Of a DNA stretch of 64,000 nt, positions 45,089 through 56,600 are shown piece after piece; position 1 is the first letter of the stretch; the number at the start of each line of letters is the position of its first letter. Where the stretch lies: the NCBI GenBank assembly GCA_037783545.1, contig JBBELK010001062.1, positions 45,342 through 109,341 of the forward strand, read 5' to 3'. The position numbers were made by a program, and so were the translations under genes. The DNA is from Henricia sp. BOLD:AAB3569. Its lineage: Eukaryota; Echinodermata; Asteroidea; Spinulosida; Echinasteridae. The notes under the pieces were generated by a model that ran no database searches, had not been told where the DNA came from, and saw nothing but the letters and a program-made list of their open reading frames with translations.

Positions 45089-48000
45089 TTGTTAGGACAA
45101 GTGCGCAATATAGAGTCTTTGGAGCATGCAAAATTTGAAGTTCGTCGGAACATTTTTCGACCTCCAAATTTGCCGACGTTTGGACCACACTTTGACCAAA
45201 ATCCCGTCCCAAACTGGGCCGTGTCAACGACAGTCCGAAGGACTGAGCATGCGCACGAGTCAGGAGTACACCAAAGAGGTGTGTACAGACAGCCACAGGT
45301 TGCGGGAGAATCCATGAAGCGCCAACCCCTTTTTTTTCTAAACTCTGAAATTTCTCTGCCATTTCCCGGCGAAAGTCTGTCAATTTGTTACGACAAGTGC
45401 GCAATATAGAGTCTTTGGAGCATGCAAAATTTGAAGTTCGTCGGAACATTTTTCGACCTCCAAATTTGCCGACGTTTGGACCACACTTTGACCAAAATCC
45501 CGTCCCAAACTGGGCCGTGTCAACGACAGTCCGAAGGACTGAGCATGCGCACGAGTCAGGAGTACACCAAAGAGGTGTGTACAGACAGCCACAGGTTGCG
45601 GGAGCATCCAGAAAGCGCCAACCCCTTTTTTTTCTAAACTCTGAAATTTCTCTGCCATTTCCCGGCGAAAGTCTGTCAATTTTTTAGGACAAGTGCGCAA
45701 TATAGAGTCTTTGGAGCATGCAAAATTTGAAATTCGTCGGAACATTTTTCGACCTCCAAATTTGCCGACGTTTGGACCACACTTTGACCAAAATCCCGTC
45801 CCAAACTGGGCCGTGTCAACGACAGTCCGAAGGACTGAGCATGCGCACGAGTCAGGAGTACACCAAAGAGGTGTGTACAGACAGCCACAGGTTGCGGGAG
45901 CATCCAGGAAGCGCCAACCCCCTTTTTTTCTAAACTCTGAAATTTCTCTGCCATTTCCCGGCGAAAGTCTGTCAATTTTTTAGGACAAGTGCGCAATATA
46001 GAGTCTTTGGAGCATGCAAAATTTGAAGTTCGTCGGAACATTTTTCGACCTCCAAATTTGCCGACGTTTGGACCACACTTTGACCAAAATCCCGTCCCAA
46101 ACTGGGCCGTGTCAACGACAGTCCGAAGGACTGAGCATGCGCACGAGTCAGGAGTACACGGAAGAGGTGTGTACAGACAGCCACAGGTTGCGGGAGCATC
46201 CAGGAAGCGCCAACCCCTTTTTTTTCTAAACTCTGAAATTTCTCTGCCATTTCCCGGCGAAAGTCTGTCAATTTTTTAGGACAAGTGCGCAATATAGAGT
46301 CTTTGGAGCATGCAAAATTTGAAGTTCGTCGGAACATTTTTCGACCCCCAAATTTGGCGACGTTTGGACCACACTTTGACCAAAATCCCGTCCCAAACTG
46401 GGCCGTGTCAACGACAGTCCGAAGGACTGAGCATGCGCACGAGTCAGGAGTACACCAAAGAGGTGTGTACAGACAGCCACAGGTTGCGGGAGCATCCAGG
46501 AAGCGCCAACCCCTTTTTTTCTAAACTCTGAAATTTCTCTGCCATTTCCCGGCGAAAGTCTGTCAATTTTTTAGGACAAGTGCGCAATATAGAGTCTTTG
46601 GAGCATGCAAAATTTGAAGTTCGTCGGAAAATTTTTCGACCTCCAAATTTGCCAACGTTTGGACCACACTTTGACCAAAATCCCGTCCCAAACTGGGCCG
46701 TGTCAACGACAGTCCGAAGGACTGAGCATGCGCACGAGTCAGGAGTACACGGAAGAGGTGTGTACAGACAGCCACAGGTTGCGGGAGCATCCAGGAAGCG
46801 CCAACCCCTTTTTTTTCTAAACTCTGAAATTTCTCTGCCATTTCCCGGCGAAAGTCTGTCAATTTTTTTAGGACAAGTGCGCAATATAGAGTATTTGGAG
46901 CATGCAAAATTTGAAGTTCGTCGGAACATTTTTCGACCCCCAAATTTGCCGACGTTTGGACCACACTTTGACCAAAATCCCGTCCCAAACTGGGCCGTGT
47001 CAACGACAGTCCGAAGGACTGAGCATGCGCACGAGTCAGGAGTACACGGAAGAGGTGTGTACAGACAGCCACAGGTTGCGGGAGCATCCAGGAAGCGCCA
47101 ACCCCTTTTTTTTATAAACTCTGAAATTTCTCTGCCATTTCCAGGCGAAAGTCTGTCAATTTGTTAGGACAAGTGCGCAATATAGAGTCTTTGGAGCATG
47201 CAAAATTTGAAGTTCGTCGGAACATTTTTCGACCTCCAAATTTGCCGACGTTTGGACCACACTTTGACCAAAATCCCGTCCCAAACTGGGCCGTGTCAAC
47301 GACAGTCCGAAGGACTGAGCATGCGCACGAGTCAGGAGTACACCAAAGAGGTGTGTACAGACAGCCACAGGTTGCGGGAGAATCCATGAAGCGCCAACCC
47401 CTTTTTTTTCTAAACTCTGAAATTTCTCTGCCATTTCCCGGCGAAAGTCTGTCAATTTGTTAGGACAAGTGCGCAATATAGAGTCTTTGGAGCATGCAAA
47501 ATTTGAAGTTCGTCGGAACATTTTTCGACCTCCAAATTTGCCGACGTTTGGACCACACTTTGACCAAAATCCCGTCCCAAACTGGGCCGTGTCAACGACA
47601 GTCCGAAGGACTGAGCATGCGCACGAGTCAGGAGTACACCAAAGAGGTGTGTACAGACAGCCACAGGTTGCGGGAGCATCCAGAAAGCGCCAACCCCTTT
47701 TTTTTCTAAACTCTGAAATTTCTCTGCCATTTCCCGGCGAAAGTCTGTCAATTTTTTAGGACAAGTGCGCAATATAGAGTCTTTGGAGCATGCAAAATTT
47801 GAAATTCGTCGGAACATTTTTCGACCTCCAAATTTGCCGACGTTTGGACCACACTTTGACCAAAATCCCGTCCCAAACTGGGCCGTGTCAACGACAGTCC
47901 GAAGGACTGAGCATGCGCACGAGTCAGGAGTACACCAAAGAGGTGTGTACAGACAGCCACAGGTTGCGGGAGCATCCAGGAAGCGCCAACCCCCTTTTTT

Positions 48001-49233
48001 TTCTAAACTCTGAAATTTCTCTGCCATTTCCCGGCGAAAGTCTGTCAATTTTTTAGGACAAGTGCGCAATATAGAGTCTTTGGAGCATGCAAAATTTGAA
48101 GTTCGTCGGAACATTTTTCGACCTCCAAATTTGCCGACGTTTGGACCACACTTTGACCAAAATCCCGTCCCAAACTGGGCCGTGTCAACGACAGTCCGAA
48201 GGACTGAGCATGCGCACGAGTCAGGAGTACACGGAAGAGGTGTGTACAGACAGCCACAGGTTGCGGGAGCATCCAGGAAGCGCCAACCCCTTTTTTTTCT
48301 AAACTCTGAAATTTCTCTGCCATTTCCCGGCGAAAGTCTGTCAATTTTTTAGGACAAGTGCGCAATATAGAGTCTTTGGAGCATGCAAAATTTGAAGTTC
48401 GTCGGAACATTTTTCGACCCCCAAATTTGGCGACGTTTGGACCACACTTTGACCAAAATCCCGTCCCAAACTGGGCCGTGTCAACGACAGTCCGAAGGAC
48501 TGAGCATGCGCACGAGTCAGGAGTACACCAAAGAGGTGTGTACAGACAGCCACAGGTTGCGGGAGCATCCAGGAAGCGCCAACCCCTTTTTTTCTAAACT
48601 CTGAAATTTCTCTGCCATTTCCCGGCGAAAGTCTGTCAATTTTTTAGGACAAGTGCGCAATATAGAGTCTTTGGAGCATGCAAAATTTGAAGTTCGTCGG
48701 AAAATTTTTCGACCTCCAAATTTGCCAACGTTTGGACCACACTTTGACCAAAATCCCGTCCCAAACTGGGCCGTGTCAACGACAGTCCGAAGGACTGAGC
48801 ATGCGCACGAGTCAGGAGTACACGGAAGAGGTGTGTACAGACAGCCACAGGTTGCGGGAGCATCCAGGAAGCGCCAACCCCTTTTTTTTCTAAACTCTGA
48901 AATTTCTCTGCCATTTCCCGGCGAAAGTCTGTCAATTTTTTTAGGACAAGTGCGCAATATAGAGTATTTGGAGCATGCAAAATTTGAAGTTCGTCGGAAC
49001 ATTTTTCGACCCCCAAATTTGCCGACGTTTGGACCACACTTTGACCAAAATCCCGTCCCAAACTGGGCCGTGTCAACGACAGTCCGAAGGACTGAGCATG
49101 CGCACGAGTCAGGAGTACACCAAAGAGGTGTGTACAGACAGCCACAGGTTGCGGGAGCATCCATGAAGCGCCAACCCCTTTTTTTTCTAAACTCTGAAAT
49201 TTCTCTGCCATTTCCCGGCGAAAGTCTGTCAAT
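45089..49233 (+). repeat. Seven-monomer higher-order repeat, two copies of about 2072 bp
   Basis: The copies are 45089-47160 and 47161-49233. Shared private changes in order are: 'ggagaatccatgaagc' (near 45307 and 47379), 'catccagaaagc' (near 45605 and 47677), 'tttgaaattcg' (near 45727 and 47799), 'cggaag', 'cccccaaatttggcg', 'tttgccaacg' with 'ggaaaattt' (near 46650 and 48723), and 'agagtatttgg' (near 46890 and 48963). Only scattered single-base differences separate the copies. One is 'gttacgacaag' near 45390. Confidence 0.9.
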
Positions 49234-52200
49234 TTGTTAGGACAAGTGCGCAATATAGAGTCTTTAGAGCATGCAAAGTTTGAAGTTCGTCGGAACATTT
49301 TTCGACCTCCAAATTTGCCGACGTTTGGACCACACTTTGACCAAAATCACGTCCTAAACTGGGCCGTGTCAACGACAGTCCGAAGGACTGAGCATGCGCA
49401 CGAGTCAGGAGTACACCAAAGAGGTGTGTACAGACAGCCACAGGTTGCGGGAGCATCCAGGATGCGCCAACCCCTTTTTTTCTAAACTCTGAAATTTCTC
49501 TGCCATTTCCCGGCGAAAGTCTGTCAATTTTTTAGGACAAGTGCGCAATATAGAGTCTTTGGAGCATGCAAAATTTGAAGTTTGTCGGAACATTTTTCGA
49601 CCTCCAAATTTGCCGACGTTTGGACCACACTTTGACCAAAATCCAGTCCCAAACTGGGCCGTGTCAACGACAGTCCGAAGGACTGAGCATGCGCACGAGT
49701 CAGGAGTACACCAAAGAGGTGTGTACAGACAGCCACAGGTTGCGGGAGCATCCAGGAAGCGCCAACCCCTTTTTTTTCTAAACTCTGAAATTTCTCTGCC
49801 ATTTCCCGGCGAAAGTCTGTCAATTTTTTAGGACAAGTGCGCAATATAGAGTCTTTGGAGCATGCAAAATTTGAAGTTCGTCGGAACATTTTTCGACCTC
49901 CAAATTTGCCGACGTTTGGACCACACTTTGACCAAAATCCCGTCCCAAACTGGGCCGTGTCAACGACAGTCCGAAGGACTGAGCATGCGCACGAGGCAGG
50001 AGTACACCAAAGAGGTGTGTACAGACAGCCACAGGTTGCGGGAGCATCCAGGAAGCGCCAACCCCCTTTTTTTTCTAAACTCTGAAATTTCTCTGCCATT
50101 TCCCGGCGAAAGTCTGTCAATTTTTTAGGACAAGTGCGCAATATAGAGTCTTTGGAGCATGCAAAATTTGAAGTTCGTCGGAACATTTTTCGACCTCCAA
50201 ATTTGCCGCCGTTTGGACCACACTTTGACCAAAATCCCGTCCCAAACTGGGCCGTGTCAACGACAGTCCGAAGGACTGAGCATGCGCACGAGTCAGGAGT
50301 ACACCAAAGAGGTGTGTACAGACAGCCACAGGTTGCGGGAGCATCCATGAAGCGCCAACCCCTTTTTTTCTAAACTCTGAAATTTCTCTGCCATTTCCTG
50401 GCGAAAGTCTGTCAATTTGTTAGGACAAGTGCGCAATATAGAGTCTTTGGAGCATGCAAAATTTGAAGTTCGTCGGAACATTTTTCGACCTCCAAATTTG
50501 CCGACGTTTGGACCACACTTTGACCAAAATCCCGTCCCAAACTGGGCCGTGTCAACGACAGTCCGAAGGACTGAGCATGCGCACGAGTCAGGAGTACACC
50601 AAAGAGGTGTGTACAGACAGCCACAGGTTGCGGGAGCATCCAGGAAGAGCCAACCCCCTTTTTTTCTAAACTCTGAAATTTCTCTGCCATTTCCCGGCGA
50701 AAGTCTGTCAATTTTTTAGGACAAGTGCGCAATATAGAGTCTTTGGAGCATGCAAAATTTGAAGTTCGTCGGAACATTTTTCGACCTCCAAATTTGCCGC
50801 CGTTTGGACCACACTTTGACCAAAATCCCGTCCCAAACTGGGCCGTGTCAACGACAGTCCGAAGGACTGAGCATGCGCACGAGTCAGGAGTACACCAAAG
50901 AGGTGTGTACAGACAGCCACAGGTTGCGGGAGCATCCATGAAGCGCCAACCCCTTTTTTTTCTAAACTCTGAAATTTCTCTGCCATTTCCCGGCGAAAGT
51001 CTGTCAATTTGTTAGGACAAGTGCGCAATATAGAGTCTTTGGAGCATGCAAAATTTGAAGTTCGTCGGAACATTTTTCGACCTCCAAATTTGCCGACGTT
51101 TGGACCACACTTTGACCAAAATCACGTCCCAAACTGGGCCGTGTCAACGACAGTCCGAAGGACTGAGCATGCGCACGAGTCAGGAGTACACCAAAGAGGT
51201 GTGTACAGACAGCCACAGGTTGCGGGAGCATCCAGGAAGCGCCAACCCCCTTTTTTTTCTAAACTCTGAAATTTTCTGCCAATTCCCGGCGAAAGTCTGT
51301 CAATTTTTTAGGACAAGTGCGCAATATAGAGTCTTTGGAGCATGCAAAATTTGAAGTTCGTCGGAACATTTTTCGACCTCCAAATTTGCCGCCGTTTGGA
51401 CCACACTTTGACCAAAATACCGTCCCAAACTGGGCCGTGTCAACGACAGTCCGAAGGACTGAGCATGCGCACGAGTCAGGAGTACACCAAAGAGGTGTGT
51501 ACAGACAGCCACAGGTTGCGGGAGCATCCATGAAGCGCCAACCCCTTTTTTTTCTAAACTCTGAAATTTCTCTGCCATTTCCCGGCGAAAGTCTGTCAAT
51601 TTGTTAGGACAAGTGCGCAATATAGAGTCTTTGGAGCATGCAAAATTTGAAGTTCGTCGGAACATTTTTCGACCTCCAAATTTGCCGACGTTTGGACCAC
51701 ACTTTGACCAAAATCACGTCCCAAACTGGGCCGTGTCAACGACAGTCCGAAGGACTGAGCATGCGCACGAGTCAGGAGTACACCAAAGAGGTGTGTACAG
51801 ACAGCCACAGGTTGCGGGAGCATCCAGGAAGCGCCAACCCCTTTTTTTCTAAACTCTGAAATTTCTCTGCCATTTCCCCGCGAAAGTCTGTCAATTTTTT
51901 AGGACAAGTGCGCAATATAGAGTCTTTGGAGCATGCAAAATTTGAAGTTCGTCGGAACATTTTTCGACCTCCAAATTTGCCGACGTTTGGACCACACTTT
52001 GACCAAAATCCCGTCCCAAACTGGGCCGTGTCAACGACAGTCCGAAGGACTGAGCATGCGCACGAGTCAGGAGTACACCAAAGAGGTGTGTACAGACAGC
52101 CACAGGTTGCGGGAGCATCCAGGAAGCGCCAACCCCCTTTTTTCTAAGCTCTGAAATTTCTCTGCCATTTCCCGGCGAAAGTCTGTCAATTTGTTAGGAC

Positions 52201-52790
52201 AAGTGCGCAATATAGAGTCTTTGGAGCATGCAAAATTTGAAGTTCGTCGGAACATTTTTCGACCTCCAAATTTGCCGCCGTTTGGACCACACTTTGACCA
52301 AAATCCCGTCCCAAACTGGGCCGTGTCAACGACAGTCCGAAGGACTGAGCATGCGCACGAGTCAGGAGTACACCAAAGAGGTGTGTACAGACAGCCACAG
52401 GTTGCGGGAGCATCCATGAAGCGCCAACCCCTTTTTTTTCTAAACTCTGAAATTTCTCTGCCATTTCCCGGCGAAAGTCTGTCAATTTGTTAGGACAAGT
52501 GCGCAATATAGAGTCTTTGGAGCATGCAAAATTTGAAGTTCGTCGGAACATTTTTCGACCTCCAAATTTGCCGACGTTTGGACCACACTTTGACCAAAAT
52601 CACGTCCCAAACTGGGCCGTGTCAACGACAGTCCGAAGGACTGAGCATGCGCACGAGTCAGGAGTACACCAAAGAGGTGTGTACAGACAGCCACAGGTTG
52701 CGGGAGCATCCAGGAAGCGCCAACCCCCTTTTTTTCTAAACTCTGAAATTTTTCTGCCATTTCCCGGCGAAAGTCTGTCAATTTTTTAGG
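49234..52790 (+). repeat. Distant second copy of the start of the dimer domain
   Basis: This block matches about 33540-37980 monomer by monomer. Shared private changes are 'cacgtcctaaac' (near 33656 and 49350), 'ccaggatgcgcc' (near 33765 and 49459), 'aatccagtccc' (near 33948 and 49642) and 'gaagagccaacc' (near 34949 and 50644). The offset is 15694-15696 up to about 51 kb. It then falls to about 15105 and later 14808, because the left copy has an extra dimer (about 35312-35903) and a further monomer near 37.1 kb. Confidence 0.88.
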
Positions 52791-53215
52791 ACAAGTGCGC
52801 AATATAGAGTCTTTGGAGCATGCAAAATTTGAAGTTCGTCGGAACATTTTTCGACCTCCAAATTTGCCGCCGTTTGGACCACACTTTGACCAAAATCCCG
52901 TCCCAAACTGGGCCGTGTCAACGACAGTCCGAAGGACTGAGCATGCGCACGAGTCAGGAGTACACCAAAGAGGTGTGTACAGACAGCCACAGGTTGCGGG
53001 AGCATCCATGAAGCGCCAACCCCTTTTTTTTCTAAACTCTGAAATTTCTCTGCCATTTCCCGGCGAAAGTCTGTCAATTTTTTAGGACAAGTGCGCAATA
53101 TAGAGTCTTTGGAGCATGCAAAATTTGAAGTTCGTCGGAACATTTTTCGACCTCCAAATTTGCCGACGTTTGGACCACACTTTGACCAAAATCCCGTCCC
53201 AAACTGGGCCGTGTC

Positions 53216-53217
53216 AG
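53216..53217 (+). other. 20-bp deletion removing the monomer hairpin
   Basis: 'ggccgtgtca' joins directly to 'gcatgcgcac'. The missing 20 bp contain the whole AGTCC-gaa-GGACT inverted repeat. It is the only hairpin-less monomer I noticed. Confidence 0.9.
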
Positions 53218-53639
53218 CATGCGCACGAGTCAGGAGTACACCAAAGAGGTGTGTACAGACAGCCACAGGTTGCGGGAGCATCCAGGAAGCGCCAACCCCC
53301 TTTTTTCTAAACTCTGAAATTTCTCTGCCATTTCCCGGCGAAAGTCTGTCAATTTTTTAGGACAAGTGCGCAATATAGAGTCTTTGGAGCATGCAAAATT
53401 TGAAGTTCGTCGGAACATTTTTCGACCTCCAAATTTGCCGCCGTTTGGACCACACTTTGACCAAAATCCCGTCCCAAACTGGGTCGTGTCAACGACAGTC
53501 CGAAAGACTGAGCATGCGCACGAGTCAGGAGTACACCAAAGAGGTGTGTACAGACAGCCACAGGTTGCGGGAGCATCCATGAAGCGCCAACCCCTTTTTT
53601 TTTCTAAACTCTGAAATTTCTCTGCCATTTCCCGGCGAA

Positions 53640-56600
53640 AGTCTGTCAATTTGTTAGGACAAGGTGCGCAATATAGAGTCTTTGGAGCATGCAAAATTTG
53701 AAGTTCGTCGGAACATTTTTCGACCTCCAAATTTGCCGACGTTTGGGACCACACTTTGACCAAAATCACGTCCCAAACTGGGCCGTGTCAACGACAGTCC
53801 GAAGGACTGAGCATGCGCACGAGTCAGGAGTACACCAAAGAGGTGTGTACAGACAGCCACAGGTTGCGGGAGCATCCAGGAAGCGCCAACCCCCTTTTTT
53901 TTCTAAACTCTGAAATTTCTCTGCCATTTCCCGGCGAAAGTCTGTCAATTTTTTAGGACAAGTGCGCAATATAGAGTCTTTGGAGCATGCAAAATTTGAA
54001 GTTCGTCGGAACATTTTTTGACCTCCAAATTTGCCGCCGTTTGGACCACACTTTGACCAAAATCCCGTCCCAAACTGGGCCGTGTCAACGACAGTCCGAA
54101 GGACTGAGCATGCGCACGAGTCAGGAGTACACCAAAGAGGTGTGTACAGACAGCCACAGGTTGCGGGAGCATCCATGAAGCGCCAACCCCTTTTTTTTCT
54201 AAACTCTGAAATTTCTCTGCCATTTCCCGGCGAAAGTCTGTCCATTTGTTAGGACAAGTGCGCAATATAGAGTCTTTGGAGCATGCAAAATTTGAAGTTC
54301 GTCGGAACATTTTTCGACCTCCAAATTTGCCGACGTTTGGACCACACTTTGACCAAAATCCCGTCCCAAACTGGGCCGTGTCAACGACAGTCCGAAGGAC
54401 TGAGCATGCGCACAAGTCAGGAGTACACCAAAGAGGTGTGTACATACAGCCACAGGTTGCGGGAGCATCCAGGAAGCGCCAACCCATTTTTTTCTAAACT
54501 CTGAAATTTCTCTGCCATTTCCCGGCGAAAGTCTGTCAATTTTTTAGGGACAAGTGCGCAATATAGAGTCTTTGGAGCATGCAAAATTTGAAGTTCGTCG
54601 GAACATTTTTCGACCTCCAAATTTGCCGACGTTTGGACCACACTTTGACCAAAATCCCGTCCCAAACTGGGCCGTGTCAACGACAGTCCGAAGGACTGAG
54701 CATGCGCACGAGTCAGGAGTACACCAAAGAGGTGGTGTACAGACAGCCACAGGTTGCGGGAGCATCCAGGAAGCGCCAACCCCTTTTTTTTCTAAACTCT
54801 GAAATTTCTCTGCCATTTCCCGGCGAAAGTCTGTCATTTTTTTAGGACAAGTGCGCAATATAGAGTCTTTGGAGCATGCAAAATTTGAAGTTCGTCGGAA
54901 CATTTTTCGACCTCCAAATTTGCCGACGTTTGGACCACACTTTGACCAAAATCCCGTCCCAAACTGGGCCGTGTCAACGACAGTCCGAAGGACTGAGCAT
55001 GCGCACGAGTCAGGAGTACACCAAAGAGGTGTGTACAGACAGCCACAGGTTGCGGTAGCATCCAGGAAGCGCCAACCCCTTTTTTTCTAAACTCTGAAAT
55101 TTCTCTGCCATTTCCCGGCGAAAGTCTGTCAATTTTTTAGGACAAGTGCGCAATATAGAGTCTTTGGAGCATGCAAAATTTGAAGTTCGTCGGAACATTT
55201 TTCGACCTCCAAATTTGCCGACGTTTGGACCACACTTTGACCAAAATCCCGTCCCAAACTGGGCCGTGTCAACGACAGTCCGAAGGACTGAGCATGCGCA
55301 CGAGTCAGGAGTACACCAAAGAGGTGTGTACAGACAGCCACAGGTTGCGGGAGCATCCAGGAAGCGCCAACCCCTTTTTTTTCTAAACTCTGAAATTTCT
55401 CTGCCATTTCCCGGCGAAAGTCTGTCAATTTTTTAGGACAAGTGCGCAATATAGAGTCTTTGGAGCATGCAAAATTTGAAGTTCGTCGGAACATTTTTCG
55501 ACCTCCAAATTTGCCGACGTTTGGACCACACTTTGACCAAAATCCCGTCCCAAACTGGGCCGTGTCAACGACAGTCCGAACGACTGAGCATGCGCACGAG
55601 TCAGGAGTACACCAAAGAGGTGTGTACAGACAGCCACAGGTTGCGGGAGCATCCAGGAAGCGCCAACCCCTTTTTTTTCTAAACTCTGAAATTTCTCTGC
55701 CATTTCCCGGCGAAAGTCTGTCATTTTTTTAGGACAAGTGCGCAATATAGAGTCTTTGGAGCATGCAAAATTTGAAGTTCGTCGGAACATTTTTCGACCT
55801 CCAAATTTGCCGACGTTTGGACCACACTTTGACCAAAATCCCGTCCCAAACTGGGCCGTGTCAACGACAGTCCGAAGGACTGAGCATGCGCACGAGTCAG
55901 GAGTACACCAAAGAGGTGTGTACAGACAGCCACAGGTTGCGGGAGCATCCAGGAAGCGCCAACCCCTTTTTTTTCTTCTAAACTCTGAAATTTCTCTGCC
56001 ATTTCCCGGCGAAAGTCTGTCAATTTTTTAGGACAAGTGCGCAATATAGAGTCTTTGGAGCATGCAAAATTTGAAGTTCGTCGGAACATTTTTCGACCTC
56101 CAAATTTTCCGCCGTTTGGACCACACTTTGACCAAATCCCGTCCCAAACTGGGCCGTGTCAACGACAGTCCGAAGGACTGAGCATGCGCACGAGTCAGGA
56201 GTACACAAAAGAGGTGTGTACAGACAGCCACAGGTTGCGGGAGCATCCAGGAAGCGCCAACCCCTTTTTTTTCTAAACTCTGAAATTTCTCTGCCATTTC
56301 CCGGCGAAAGTCTGTCATTTTTTTAGGACAAGTGCGCAATATAGAGTCTTTGGAGCATGCAAAATTTGAAGTTCGTCGGAACATTTTTCGACCTCCAAAT
56401 TTGCCGACGTTTGGACCACACTTTGACCAAAATCCCGTCCCAAACTGGGGCCGTGTCAACGACAGTCCGAAGGACTGAGCATGCGCACGAGTCAGGAGTA
56501 CACCAAAGAGGTGTGTACAGACAGCCACAGGTTGCGGGAGCATCCAGGAAGCGCCAACCCCTTTTTTCTAAACTCTGAAATTTCTCTGCCATTTCCCGGC

